From Bacteroides reticulotermitis JCM 10512 (GTDB taxonomy: Bacteria; Bacteroidota; Bacteroidia; Bacteroidales; Bacteroidaceae), in contig NZ_BAIV01000032.1 of NCBI RefSeq assembly GCF_000517545.1, forward strand, positions 1 through 64,000: a stretch of DNA of 64,000 bases, given 5' to 3'. Within the stretch, counting starts at the first letter, position 1; each line of letters begins with the position of its first letter. Shown here in pieces: positions 1 through 8,648 of the stretch. The position numbers and the translations under genes are program-made. The notes beneath the pieces were generated by a model. The model did no database searches. It was not told the origin of the DNA and worked only from the letters and a program-made list of their open reading frames with translations.

Positions 1-321
1 TTCCGTTCGAGTCGGTGGCAAAGGATGGCAAGCAGGTATTCACTGTCACCCGTTTGAACTTCCGGTTATCCGAGAAAGTCCACGAATTGTAATTGGCGGA
101 CAAGTCCATAGTCAGATAGCCCGAAAGGCGAAACTCAGCGCCTAAACTAAAAGTATCAGTCAAGTCGCTCAGCAGATTTGTTTTCAAAGCTACGGTAGGC
201 ATTGCTTCCCTACCCGGCAGTCGGGTACCCGACTCACAGCAGACGAATCAACCATCTGCGCATACAAGTACAGCGGAAAAGCAAATAACAATAGAAGTAG
301 TTTAGCCAATAGCTTATTCAT
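1..321 (-). pseudogene. DUF3575 family protein, N-terminal part, frameshifted
   Basis: The minus strand from an ATG at 319-321 encodes a signal peptide (MNKLLAKLLLLLFAFPLYLYAQ) and then hits a stop at 190-192. From about 240 the next frame continues with PTVALKTNLLSDLTDTFSLG and a WTFSDNRKFKR stretch, and runs off the left edge. That pattern (ALKTNLL, then a beta-rich NYNSWTFSDN segment) is typical of DUF3575, a family of secreted or outer-membrane beta-barrel-like proteins usually encoded at the head of Bacteroidales fimbria/Mfa operons. Adding one base near 230-240 joins the two frames, so the break is probably a sequence error like the others in this window. The C-terminus is outside the window. 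The fimbrial role is inferred from family context and the divergent AraC gene. Confidence 0.6.
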
Positions 322-357
322 TCAATCTAGCTTTAAAAAGTAAGGCGTACAGAAAAA

Positions 358-402
358 ATATGGCACAAAACTTGAAATATTCTTATAATAAGAATGCCAT
401 AT
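358..402. promoter_or_regulatory. nested inverted repeats between divergent genes
   Basis: An outer repeat ATATGGCA (358-365) / TGCCATAT (395-402) encloses a perfect 17-bp palindrome, ATTCTTATAATAAGAAT (379-395). It lies between the minus-strand DUF3575 start (321) and the plus-strand reading frame at 404, where an operator or promoter for divergent genes is expected. The binding protein is unknown; the nearby AraC-type regulator is one candidate. Confidence 0.4.
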
Positions 403-403
403 A

Positions 404-652
404 ATGAGATATCCAACTATACTTGCTTACTTTACCCTCTTATTAATTATCATTACCAAAGCGATAGTTAAGCCACAAAACAGCGCTTCTGTGAGTGAAG
501 TTAAACTATCCAATAATAATCTTGACAATTTCAGAGCGTCAGAGGCGCATTTCGGAAAAACACAAAACACTAAAAAAAATAGACTATTAAGAAGCCTTAT
601 TTTAGGCAAAAAAACGACTTGTGAAACATTTGCAAAACATAGAATTAACTAA
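404..652 (+). CDS. hypothetical small protein upstream of araC-type gene (doubtful)
   Basis: An 82-codon frame starts with a hydrophobic segment (TILAYFTLLLIIITKAIV, residues 5-22), followed by a basic, Asn/Ser-rich tail with no recognisable domain. It ends 17 nt before the AraC-type gene on the same strand, so it could be a small membrane or secreted protein in the same transcript. It lacks a convincing family signature and may be chance coding within a leader. Confidence 0.25.
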   Translation: MRYPTILAYFTLLLIIITKAIVKPQNSASVSEVKLSNNNLDNFRASEAHFGKTQNTKKNRLLRSLILGKKTTCETFAKHRIN

Positions 653-669
653 CTAATAATGAAGGGAAT

Positions 670-1554
670 ATGAAACGTTCAAGTAAGAAAGCACATAAAC
701 TGTGCGTAAATTGCCGCAAAACAGAAAAGACGGTAATTGAAGTTGCAAAAATGTCAAAAGGAAAAGCCGATGTGGCAGAGCTAACATTCCATAAAGTTAT
801 ATTTATAATTAAAGGTAGTCTAAGACTGTATCCAAGGGATAAAACTTACTACCCGGTGGCAAGTGGAAAGATGCTTTTCCTACTTGCCGGAAGTAGATGT
901 TCATACCAAGCCATGGAAGATACAACAGTCCTTCTTTTCAGGATTCAAACATCAATTCAGTTATGCAAGAACTTCTCTTTGGAAGACTTGTTTCTAAAAA
1001 TCAACAGAAACAAAATGGAGGAATACAAACCCCAGAACGGGAACTTTGGAGAGTTAGAGATGAACACCCATATACAACAGTTTGTCAACACAATCGCCAA
1101 TTCTTTAAAAGAGGGATTTTCTTGCTATTATTTACTTGATCTTAAGGTAGATGAGTTCTTTTTATTACTCAGATTATATTATACTAAAGAGGAAATATAT
1201 AAGTTTTTATACCTTATACTCAGCAGCGACATTACCTTTTCCGAACAGGTTGGAATGCACTGGAACAGATTCCAAACTGTAGGAGAGCTAGCAGCTTTCC
1301 TGAACATGACAAGCAAAAGGTTTACCGCAAGATTCACGTTCGTTTTTGGACAGACACCTTATAAGTGGATGCTACAAGGAAGGGCGCGTATCATTCAGGT
1401 TGAAATCACGTCAACCGAGAAACAATTCAAGCAAATAGCCATGGAAAACGGGTTCGCTTCGGAATCGTCATTCACGAGATTCTGTAAAAAGGAATTTGAC
1501 AAGACACCGACCCAAATAAGACTAACTAGATTAAAGAAAACAGAAGATATGTAA
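670..1554 (+). CDS. AraC family transcriptional regulator
   Basis: A 294-residue protein with a cupin-like N-terminal half (FHKVIFIIKGSLRLY and the following Gly/Pro loops, residues about 40-95) and a C-terminal AraC-type double helix-turn-helix (about 205-290). The HTH region includes TVGELAAFLNMTSKRFTARF, FGQTPYKWM and a second helix pair ending FASESSFTRFCKKEFDKTP. This is the usual layout of Bacteroidales helix-turn-helix regulators. It is transcribed away from the DUF3575 gene and is the natural candidate for controlling that locus. The N-terminus has several Cys residues (CVNCRK) whose role is unknown. The family call is firm; the target is inferred from position only. Confidence 0.85.
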   Translation: MKRSSKKAHKLCVNCRKTEKTVIEVAKMSKGKADVAELTFHKVIFIIKGSLRLYPRDKTYYPVASGKMLFLLAGSRCSYQAMEDTTVLLFRIQTSIQLCKNFSLEDLFLKINRNKMEEYKPQNGNFGELEMNTHIQQFVNTIANSLKEGFSCYYLLDLKVDEFFLLLRLYYTKEEIYKFLYLILSSDITFSEQVGMHWNRFQTVGELAAFLNMTSKRFTARFTFVFGQTPYKWMLQGRARIIQVEITSTEKQFKQIAMENGFASESSFTRFCKKEFDKTPTQIRLTRLKKTEDM

Positions 1555-1887
1555 AATAAATAACCCTTATTGATAAGTGCAATTTAAACGAGAACGCCTA
1601 TTTTTGCAGCAGAATTGAAAGGAGATTTATCGCATCATCTGACACTCTGCAAGTGTCAGAATTCGTATGACTGTCAGATTATATGCTTTTGCAAAGATAA
1701 AAAAATATAATTAAAACTGGTATTTTTTCTTTGCATCCCAATCTAAATCAACGAATTATAAGCTATTTAGATACTCAAAAAAGGCCGTCAGGCAACAGCA
1801 GAGATTGTCGCCCAACGGCAGTCAGATTCGTCAAGTAGAACTTTTCAGTGATCCTAGACTATTTATTTTAAGCCAACCCACAATTCA
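1555..1887. other. intergenic region with a TGTCAGA hairpin
   Basis: This 333-bp gap lies between the AraC-type gene and the 3' end of the recombinase. It contains a perfect hairpin, TCTGACACT / AGTGTCAGA with loop CTGCA (1638-1660), and a further CTGTCAGA copy just downstream (1671-1678). No coding frame is convincing. The hairpin could be a terminator without a T-run or a protein-binding site. Confidence 0.4.
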
Positions 1888-3201
1888 TCATGCGTGAAAT
1901 GAAACAGTATGCTGATACTGAATCGCAGAAGTAATGGCCTGATTGGCCTCATCCAAAATAGAATTTTCCAAAAGCCCCAGATAAATAAGCGTGGTTCTTT
2001 CTGAACTATGTCCCAAACACTCGCTTAGAACCTGCAACGGAACATGCTCATGCTTACCAATAGTAGCCCAAGTATGACGCGCCCAGTGGGTGCTAATGGG
2101 TTTGTTTATGCCGGCAAGTAAAGCGAGTTTCTTCAAACGAACATTCTGATTACGCAAAGCTGTCTCGTATTTCAAACGAGCTGTTTTAGGAGTCTCCACC
2201 CTCCCTATCATCGGAACAATGATGGGAAAAAGATAAGGAGAACGCGCAACATCCAAGGAAAAACTCTCAATGATCGTTTGCATTTCGGGAGTAACCCGGA
2301 CTTCCATTAGTCGCCCCGTCTTGCGACGAACATATTTAATAACTCCTCCTCGCAGGTTCTTCTTAGTTAAATAGGCTATATCGATAAAACACATGCCACG
2401 CGCAAAAAGACAAAACAGGAAATAGCGGTATGCGGAATACAGACGCTCTGCGTAACGATGAGATTCATTGAACGGGAGCCCCTCGTTAAAGAAAGAAACA
2501 AAATCCAGATCACAGAACTGTTTAACTTCCGTAAGTGAAAGAGAACGTTTCATGGTCTTGGTAACACCCGTGAAAACTCCCAAGAAGGGATTCTCGTCAC
2601 GACCTCCCTTGAAAACCTTCGTAAAAAGGGCTTTGTTATAGATCGAACGCAGATTACGCATATAATAAGAAATGGTATTGGGTAGCTTGCCTTGAAACCG
2701 CAAATAGATCTCAAAGTCTTTGACCAATCTAGCGTTAATCTGATGCAAAGGAATATCCATACCTTTATTAAAGTTTATCAATCCCTGAGTAACGGTGCGG
2801 TAAGCCCTTGCGGTACGAAACTGTCCACGACGGTCTAACTCGCGGGCAAGACTTTCGGCAAAACCCAAAATTCGGCCCTCGTCTTTACGAAGCCGGTAAA
2901 GACTGATAACCTCATCTACGGAATAATGCCCACGTTCTCGAATACCGAGTAAGTGACTTTCCAACAACTTGGTTTCTTCTGTAAGTACCTGCTGCACTTT
3001 CTCAAGATAAGCCACCCGCACAGGATTGTTTTTGGGATAAATAAGGCTTTGCTTTTCGCTATCCCACTCATTGGGATAAAGTCGGCACCCCTTCAGAGTT
3101 ACACTTTTAGAGCGGCGTTTATGCACAATACGCAAAACTAAGCTACCTAGATTATACCCTTGCTTGCCAGAAGGACGAAATACGAAGTTTACTGATGTCA
3201 T
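1888..3201 (-). CDS. tyrosine-type site-specific recombinase (integrase)
   Basis: A 437-residue tyrosine recombinase with a complete catalytic set: R268 (FARGMCF), K294 (RRKTGR), H372 and R375 (HWARH), H398 (LGHSS) and nucleophile Y407 (TTLIY). The N-terminal about 85 residues match the arm-DNA-binding domain of Bacteroides recombinases, and about 110-215 form the SAM-like core-binding domain. Such enzymes either integrate mobile elements or invert promoters for phase variation. It lies beside a fimbria-type DUF3575/AraC locus, a typical place for an invertase. A -7 box, TACTTTTG, lies on the minus strand at 3230-3237. No obvious tRNA or att repeat was found beside it, so I cannot decide between invertase and element integrase. 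Confidence 0.85.
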   Translation of the reverse strand: MTSVNFVFRPSGKQGYNLGSLVLRIVHKRRSKSVTLKGCRLYPNEWDSEKQSLIYPKNNPVRVAYLEKVQQVLTEETKLLESHLLGIRERGHYSVDEVISLYRLRKDEGRILGFAESLARELDRRGQFRTARAYRTVTQGLINFNKGMDIPLHQINARLVKDFEIYLRFQGKLPNTISYYMRNLRSIYNKALFTKVFKGGRDENPFLGVFTGVTKTMKRSLSLTEVKQFCDLDFVSFFNEGLPFNESHRYAERLYSAYRYFLFCLFARGMCFIDIAYLTKKNLRGGVIKYVRRKTGRLMEVRVTPEMQTIIESFSLDVARSPYLFPIIVPMIGRVETPKTARLKYETALRNQNVRLKKLALLAGINKPISTHWARHTWATIGKHEHVPLQVLSECLGHSSERTTLIYLGLLENSILDEANQAITSAIQYQHTVSFHA

Positions 3202-3675
3202 AGTGAATCAATTAGAATTAATAGATTGACAAAAGTACACCTTCGGAAGCAAAAAAAATTAATATAGTAATAGGCTATTTTCTCATTTTAGATAGTTTAG
3301 GGAATTATTGTAAAATGGCTGGAAATAATTGTAAAACAAATAGGTGATAGCATGTAAATAGACTTCCTAAATTTAGCATAGCCAACTTGCAAACAGCTGT
3401 ATTTCTTCTCCCAATCGCATCGTTTCGCTCAAACGAGCATTTCTTATCAGCGCTTTACACTTAACTCATTGATAATAAATAAAGAATAGATAAATCGGAG
3501 GTTAATTAAAACAGCAAGCAGAACTTTGTCTGTAGATTTGCCCAATGCAAATGACAGATAGAATCTGTTAGATAAAAACAGAGAGGCGAGATGTCAATCT
3601 GATTTTTTCACGGCTACTCCCGATGATTTCCAAATAATTGTTTACCTTTGTCTTCGAAACCACAAAAAAATCAGT
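3202..3675. other. intergenic region between recombinase and aroA
   Basis: This 474-bp gap carries the minus-strand -7 box of the recombinase (TACTTTTG, 3230-3237) and the plus-strand -7 box of aroA (TACCTTTG, 3643-3650). The rest is AT-rich and shows no convincing gene, tRNA or long repeat. Confidence 0.5.
3643..3650 (+). promoter_or_regulatory. aroA promoter -7 element
   Basis: TACCTTTG matches the Bacteroidales sigma-ABfr -7 consensus TAnnTTTG and lies 26 bp before the aroA ATG. No good -33 TTTG is visible at the usual distance. Confidence 0.55.
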
Positions 3676-4956
3676 ATGAAACGCTATCTATTTACTACGC
3701 CTTCATCAGTAAAAGGGACCATCAAGTTACCAGCTTCTAAAAGTATCAGCAACCGGGTTTTGATTATCAATGCACTGGGAAAAGGTACGTACCCTCCAGA
3801 AAATCTCTCCGATTGTGACGACACAAAGGTGCTGATACAAGCTATAGCTCAAGGGAAACAGCTGATCAACATTATGGCTGCCGGAACTGCCATGCGCTTT
3901 CTTACTGCTTACCTGAGTGTAATACCGGGTGAACGTACAATTACCGGGACCGAACGTATGCAGCAACGCCCCATACAAATATTAGTAAACGCGCTTCGTG
4001 CACTGAACGCAACGATCGATTATGCAGACACCGAAGGATTTCCACCGTTGCACATCCAAGGAGGGGTTTTAGAAGGCAAAGAGCTCACGCTGCAAGGGAA
4101 CATAAGTTCTCAATACATATCGGCCTTATTGATGATAGGACCTGTACTGAAAAACGGACTAACCGTGCGTCTGAGCGGAGAAATTATTTCACGCCCATAC
4201 ATCAACCTGACGCTTCACCTAATGAATGATTTTGGTGCCGAAGCTTCGTGGACTGCCGCTGACACCATATATGTTGCTCCAGTTCCGTACAAGAGTTTGC
4301 AGTTTACCGTGGAAAGTGATTGGAGCGCTGCCTCCTACTGGTATCAGCTTGCTGCCTTAGCTCCTGAAGCTGACCTCGTATTGACCGGATTGTTTCACAA
4401 AAGCTACCAAGGAGATAGCCGAGGTGCAGAGATATTTAGTCGCTTGGGTGTTCAAACCGAATACATACCGCAAGGAATACGCCTGAGAAAGTCGGGCGAT
4501 TTACCATCGCGTCTGGACGAAGATTTCATCGATATTCCTGATCTTGCACAGACATTTGTAGTTACCTGTGCGCTCCTAAATATTCCCTTTCGCTTCACCG
4601 GACTCCAAAGTTTGAAGATTAAGGAAACGGATCGCATTGCCGCACTCCGTACCGAATTGAAAAAGCTAGGTTACCTGATAAGCGAAGAGAATGACAGCGT
4701 GCTTTTTTGGAATGGCGAACGTTGTAAACCGCAAGCGATCCCCGTTATTCATACGTACGAGGATCACCGGATGGCTATGGCTTTCGCTCCGGCGGCCTTG
4801 CGCTTCCCATCGATCCGAATTGCGGAACCACAAGTGGTAACGAAGTCGTATCCCACGTATTGGGACCATCTTCGACAAGTTGGGTTCGGTATTCGTATAG
4901 AAACGGAAATTAAATTCCCGAAACAAACGGATAGCTCGGCTTCCTTAGAAAACTAA
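3676..4956 (+). CDS. aroA: 3-phosphoshikimate 1-carboxyvinyltransferase (EPSP synthase)
   Basis: AroA joins phosphoenolpyruvate to shikimate-3-phosphate, the sixth step of the cytosolic shikimate pathway to aromatic amino acids. The 426-residue protein shows the substrate-binding LPASKSISNR segment near residue 18, the GTAMRFLTAYL motif, KETDRIAALR with catalytic acidic and basic residues, and EDHRMAMAFAPAAL near the C-terminus. Length fits the family. A short-chain dehydrogenase follows 24 bp downstream on the same strand and may be co-transcribed. The last about 15 residues (FPKQTDSSASLEN) look like a non-conserved tail. Confidence 0.96.
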   Translation: MKRYLFTTPSSVKGTIKLPASKSISNRVLIINALGKGTYPPENLSDCDDTKVLIQAIAQGKQLINIMAAGTAMRFLTAYLSVIPGERTITGTERMQQRPIQILVNALRALNATIDYADTEGFPPLHIQGGVLEGKELTLQGNISSQYISALLMIGPVLKNGLTVRLSGEIISRPYINLTLHLMNDFGAEASWTAADTIYVAPVPYKSLQFTVESDWSAASYWYQLAALAPEADLVLTGLFHKSYQGDSRGAEIFSRLGVQTEYIPQGIRLRKSGDLPSRLDEDFIDIPDLAQTFVVTCALLNIPFRFTGLQSLKIKETDRIAALRTELKKLGYLISEENDSVLFWNGERCKPQAIPVIHTYEDHRMAMAFAPAALRFPSIRIAEPQVVTKSYPTYWDHLRQVGFGIRIETEIKFPKQTDSSASLEN

Positions 4957-4980
4957 TCAACTAACTAAACGAAGTGACTT

Positions 4981-5697
4981 ATGAAGAAAATACTGATTAT
5001 AGGAGCAACTTCCGGTATTGGACGGTCACTTGCAGAGCAATATGTCAGCGAAAACTCTCTGGTGGGCATCACCGGCCGCAGAGAAGCAGTCCTACAAGAG
5101 ATGAACGCCGCGCATCCGAACCAAATAGTTAACCGGGTATGCGACCTAACCGATACGCAACATCGAATTTCCATCTTAGATGCGCTTGTTCAGGAGATGG
5201 GTGGAATGGATCTCCTGATTATCTGCGCCGGAACGGGTGAGTTAAATCCGGAGTTGGACTTCCAACTGGAGGAGCCGACTTTGCAAACCAACGTTCTTGG
5301 TTTTACACATGTAGCCGATTGGGGCTTCCGATATTTTGAGAAACAAGGCAGCGGGCATCTCGTGAACATCTCTTCCGTAGGAGGAACACGTGGCAGTGGC
5401 ATTGCTCCGGCATACAACGCATCGAAAGCTTATCAAATCAACTATATGGAGGGATTGCGACAGAAAGCGGCCAAATCCTCGCATCCGATCTTCACCACCG
5501 ATATTCGTCCGGGCTTCGTAGATACAGCAATGGCTAAAGGCGAAGGTTTATTTTGGGTAGCACCAGTAGATAAAGCGGCCCGGCAGATACGAAAAGCAAT
5601 TGCGCGAAAGAAACGGGTAGCTTACATCTCTAAAAGATGGAAGTATGTAGCTGGTATATTCCGGATAATACCTGCGCCTATTTATTGTCGCATGTAA
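4981..5697 (+). CDS. SDR family NAD(P)-dependent oxidoreductase
   Basis: A 238-residue classical short-chain dehydrogenase/reductase. The Rossmann nucleotide-binding motif GATSGIGRSLAEQY is at residues 8-21, the NAG-like ICAGTG sits mid-protein, and the active-site Ser (NISSVGG) and YNASK (Tyr-x3-Lys) are present. The TGRR segment after beta-2 suggests NADP(H) preference, which is inference. Its substrate cannot be read from sequence. It is likely co-transcribed with aroA (24-bp gap). The C-terminal RWKYVAGIFRIIPAPIY may associate with membrane, as in several Bacteroidales SDRs. Confidence 0.9.
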   Translation: MKKILIIGATSGIGRSLAEQYVSENSLVGITGRREAVLQEMNAAHPNQIVNRVCDLTDTQHRISILDALVQEMGGMDLLIICAGTGELNPELDFQLEEPTLQTNVLGFTHVADWGFRYFEKQGSGHLVNISSVGGTRGSGIAPAYNASKAYQINYMEGLRQKAAKSSHPIFTTDIRPGFVDTAMAKGEGLFWVAPVDKAARQIRKAIARKKRVAYISKRWKYVAGIFRIIPAPIYCRM

Positions 5698-5751
5698 GTT
5701 GTCCGTTCCCAAAGAGGCGAAGCACACAGCGACACAATTTTATTCAATAGT

Positions 5752-6870
5752 TTAGTTTGCCGGCTTTGATTCGGTGATCGTCCATCCCCGCTGGACCGCT
5801 ATATCCGCATCACAATCTTTCTCACCCGGATTATCGTAATAGCTGATTCTAAACTGTAGTGTGGGCGTAACAAAGCTCGACATATCGGGTAAATTCTCAA
5901 AGAGTTCGTTCAGTGAATTGGCATCCAAGCGATTGGAATGACACGCTAACTGCCGCGTTGACTTTGAAGTTGGAATTGACAAACGAGTCAACTGATTATT
6001 TGAGCAGTTCAAATAAGCTAAGTAGGGATGAGCAGACAAATCCAGTTCCGTCAATTGATTCCCATGACAAGCAAGTTCTGACAAACCAGTTATATGATCT
6101 AACCAATCCATATTTTTAAAAGCGCAAGAATAACATAGTAGCGCACCTATTTGCTGTCCATCATCCACCTCAATGGTCGACAAATTGGGATTATTGCTGC
6201 AATCGATCTCCCTCATTTCCGGTAATCCTTTGAACGATAAGGTACGCAGAGAAGTTCCGGTACAATATAAACCTATAAGCTTCGGGTGAGCACCGAGTTT
6301 CAACGAAGTCAACTTCGGATGGGTATATAGTTGGATTGATTCCAACTTGCTGCACCTGCTTATATCAATTTGTTCCAAATCGGCATTATTCCCAACATTA
6401 ATCGTTTTCACATTCGGACAAGAGGAGCTTAAATCCAGAGCTTTTGTACCCACAATACTATTAATAGACAGATCCGACATATTCGGAAAATACCCCATCT
6501 GCAAATCACGAAGCGTCAAAAGCAATCCGGAGATATTAAGGAAACTCAGTTCCTCGGCCCAAATCCTCACCCGGTAGGTTTTAGAGTTGCCGTATCGGTA
6601 CCTGATTCCGCCCGAAAGTGATCCCGGGTCTTCCACCTTTTGCACACGCCCGTCTCCCCAATCAACCACCACTCTCCCTCCACTAGCAAATATTTCGAGT
6701 TGCTTCCAAGTACCCGAAGTGAGATCTACTGTGAATTGAATCGTGTTTTTATCCGTCAGTTCCGGTATTTCAAACTCATCGCCAAACACGCTTTTATCTT
6801 CCGAACAAGAAGTGAACCCCGCAAGCAAAACAAAACCAAGTAGTATAGAAAGTAATTTATCAAGTTTCAT
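5752..6870 (-). CDS. leucine-rich-repeat surface lipoprotein
   Basis: A 372-residue protein with a lipoprotein signal peptide (LLGFVLLAGFTSC, lipid-accepting Cys about residue 22) followed by acidic residues. Residues about 100-340 form irregular leucine-rich repeats of the bacterial type, with units such as LEQIDISRCSKLESIQLY, LIGLYCTGTSLRTLSF and LTELDLSAHPYLAYLNC. Such proteins in Bacteroides are usually exposed and bind proteins or glycans; no ligand can be named. The N-terminal 40-100 segment (GGRVVVDWGDGRVQK) resembles a PKD-like beta domain. It stands alone, convergent with the SDR gene. Confidence 0.8.
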   Translation of the reverse strand: MKLDKLLSILLGFVLLAGFTSCSEDKSVFGDEFEIPELTDKNTIQFTVDLTSGTWKQLEIFASGGRVVVDWGDGRVQKVEDPGSLSGGIRYRYGNSKTYRVRIWAEELSFLNISGLLLTLRDLQMGYFPNMSDLSINSIVGTKALDLSSSCPNVKTINVGNNADLEQIDISRCSKLESIQLYTHPKLTSLKLGAHPKLIGLYCTGTSLRTLSFKGLPEMREIDCSNNPNLSTIEVDDGQQIGALLCYSCAFKNMDWLDHITGLSELACHGNQLTELDLSAHPYLAYLNCSNNQLTRLSIPTSKSTRQLACHSNRLDANSLNELFENLPDMSSFVTPTLQFRISYYDNPGEKDCDADIAVQRGWTITESKPAN

Positions 6871-6948
6871 TGCATACTATTTTAATAACAAAGAGCAAAA
6901 ATAAGAAAAATATCAGACAACAGACACGACAGAATACAAATTTATAAG

Positions 6949-6956
6949 TAACTTTG
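6949..6956 (+). promoter_or_regulatory. promoter -7 element for the 6979 operon
   Basis: TAACTTTG (inside GTAACTTTGC) fits the TAnnTTTG -7 consensus and lies 22 bp upstream of the ATG at 6979. Confidence 0.5.
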
Positions 6957-6978
6957 CGGAAATTAGAGATGTGCGATT

Positions 6979-7398
6979 ATGTGGATACTCGTTATAAGCT
7001 TACTGTTGCTAGGCCTCATTGCTTGGGTAGCCGGTACGATTCGCAACCGGAGACTCCAAAGTAAAATAAAGCGGGGGGAGTTGGATCGTATGCCGGAGGT
7101 GCGGATTACAGATGCCGAATGCTGCGGACAACATGCTATCTGCGAACGTGACAGTCTGCTGGCGGGTGTAAGTACCCAAATAGAGTATTACGACGACGAA
7201 GAGCTGGACGAGTTTATCGGACGGGAAGCAAATTCCTATTCGGAAAAAGAAACAAATCGGTTTCGTGAGGTGTTGTATAGCACAATGGAATCCGAAGTAG
7301 CCGGTTGGGTGCGTAGTTTACAACTCAGGGAAATCCAACTGCCGGAGAGTCTTAAAGACGAAGTATTTCTTATCATCGAAGAGAGGAGAATAACGTGA
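6979..7398 (+). CDS. conserved membrane-anchored protein with CCGxHxxC motif
   Basis: A 139-residue protein with one N-terminal transmembrane helix (residues 2-19), a basic stretch (RNRRLQSKIKRGE), then a cysteine-rich motif AECCGQHAICERD (C48, C49, H52, C55) and an acidic helical C-terminal half. I do not recognise a characterised family. The CCG-x-H-x2-C cluster looks capable of metal binding. The gene ends inside the GTGA start of the downstream metal-type ABC permease (4-bp overlap), so the two are translationally coupled and probably work together. A metal-handling role is inference from the motif and this coupling. Confidence 0.6.
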   Translation: MWILVISLLLLGLIAWVAGTIRNRRLQSKIKRGELDRMPEVRITDAECCGQHAICERDSLLAGVSTQIEYYDDEELDEFIGREANSYSEKETNRFREVLYSTMESEVAGWVRSLQLREIQLPESLKDEVFLIIEERRIT

Positions 7399-8210
7399 AT
7401 CTACTGCAATATACATTTTTTCAATATGCCCTATTGGGTAGCCTGCTGGCAAGCATTGCCTGCGGCATAATCGGCACATACATTGTTACACGCCGATTGG
7501 TTTTCATTAGCGGAGGGATTACGCATGCTTCATTTGGTGGCATCGGGATCGGACTCTTCGCCGGAATCTCTCCCATTCTCTCGGCTGCTATCTTTTCGGT
7601 GCTATCTTCATTTGGTGTCGAATGGCTCAGCAAACGGAAAGATATGCGCGAAGATTCGGCAATCGCTGTTTTCTGGACACTGGGAATGGCGTTGGGAATC
7701 ATATTTAGCTTCCTGTCGCCCGGCTTTGCTCCGGACCTATCGGCATACCTGTTCGGCAATATTTTAACCATTACGCAAGATGATTTGTGGATGTTGGGGC
7801 TATTGACGTTGGCACTAATCGTTTTCTTCTATTTATTTATACATCCTATCGTCTCAATTGCGTTTGACCGGGAGTTTGCCCGTTCGCAAGGTATTCCGGT
7901 AGCCGTATTCGAGTATCTCTTGATGATGTTTATTGCGCTCACAATTGTTGCTTGTTTGCGTATGGTGGGCATCGTGCTTGCTATTTCACTACTCACCATT
8001 CCGCAAATGACGGCGAACTTATTCACATACAACTTTAAACGGATTATCTGGCTATCCATTCTTATTGGTTTTTTGGGCTGTATGGGTGGATTGTTCATCT
8101 CTTATCATTGGAGAGTTCCTTCGGGAGCCTCGATTATCTTTTTCTCAATCCTGATTTATGCGGTTTGCAAAGTAGGAAGAAGTATTCGACAGTCACTATG
8201 TACAAAATAA
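7395..8210 (+). CDS. metal ABC transporter permease (ZnuB/MntB, ABC-3 family)
   Basis: A 271-residue polytopic membrane protein with about 8 predicted helices and family motifs including GIIGTYIVTRRLVFISGGITH near the N-terminus and the ISLLTIPQMTANLF segment. ABC-3 permeases form the channel for Zn, Mn or Fe uptake with an ATPase and a solute-binding lipoprotein, neither of which is next to this gene. The start is GTG at 7395, overlapping the stop of the upstream gene; the next candidate starts would remove the first helix. It is followed by tsaE, likely by read-through only. Confidence 0.88.
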   Translation: MNLLQYTFFQYALLGSLLASIACGIIGTYIVTRRLVFISGGITHASFGGIGIGLFAGISPILSAAIFSVLSSFGVEWLSKRKDMREDSAIAVFWTLGMALGIIFSFLSPGFAPDLSAYLFGNILTITQDDLWMLGLLTLALIVFFYLFIHPIVSIAFDREFARSQGIPVAVFEYLLMMFIALTIVACLRMVGIVLAISLLTIPQMTANLFTYNFKRIIWLSILIGFLGCMGGLFISYHWRVPSGASIIFFSILIYAVCKVGRSIRQSLCTK

Positions 8211-8234
8211 AATTCATCATATATTTATTAGCAT

Positions 8235-8648
8235 ATGGAAATCAAGATTCAGTCATTGGAAAACATTCACGAAGCTGCCCGTCAATTTATCAACGCTATG
8301 GACGAAAACACCGTCTTTGCCTTATACGGGAAAATGGGAGCCGGCAAAACGACTTTCGTAAAAGCTTTATGTGAGGAATTGGGTGTATCGGACATCATCA
8401 CCTCTCCTACTTTTGCCATTGTCAACGAATATCGTTCGGACAAAAACGGCGAGCTGATTTATCACTTCGACTTCTACCGCATCAAGAAGTTGAGCGAGGT
8501 GTATGACATGGGCTATGAAGATTATTTCTACAGTGGAGCACTTTGCTTTATCGAATGGCCTGAACTCGTAGAAGAACTTTTACCGGGTAATGCTGTAAAG
8601 GTTACTATTGAAGAACAAGAAGACGGAACACGAATCATTAAGCTATGA
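8235..8648 (+). CDS. tsaE: tRNA threonylcarbamoyladenosine biosynthesis ATPase TsaE
   Basis: TsaE is the ATPase that resets the TsaBD complex during synthesis of t6A37 in ANN-decoding tRNAs. The 137-residue protein has the Walker A GKMGAGKT at residues 32-39, the TSPTFAIVNEY motif and an HFDFYRI Walker-B-like segment, all diagnostic. Length is normal. Its TGA stop overlaps the ATG of the next small gene (ATGA at 8645-8648), so the two are translationally coupled. Confidence 0.95.
   Translation: MEIKIQSLENIHEAARQFINAMDENTVFALYGKMGAGKTTFVKALCEELGVSDIITSPTFAIVNEYRSDKNGELIYHFDFYRIKKLSEVYDMGYEDYFYSGALCFIEWPELVEELLPGNAVKVTIEEQEDGTRIIKL

Noticed and set aside
897..1139. Plus-strand 80-codon frame inside the AraC-type gene
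   Set aside because: A shadow of the AraC coding sequence in another frame.
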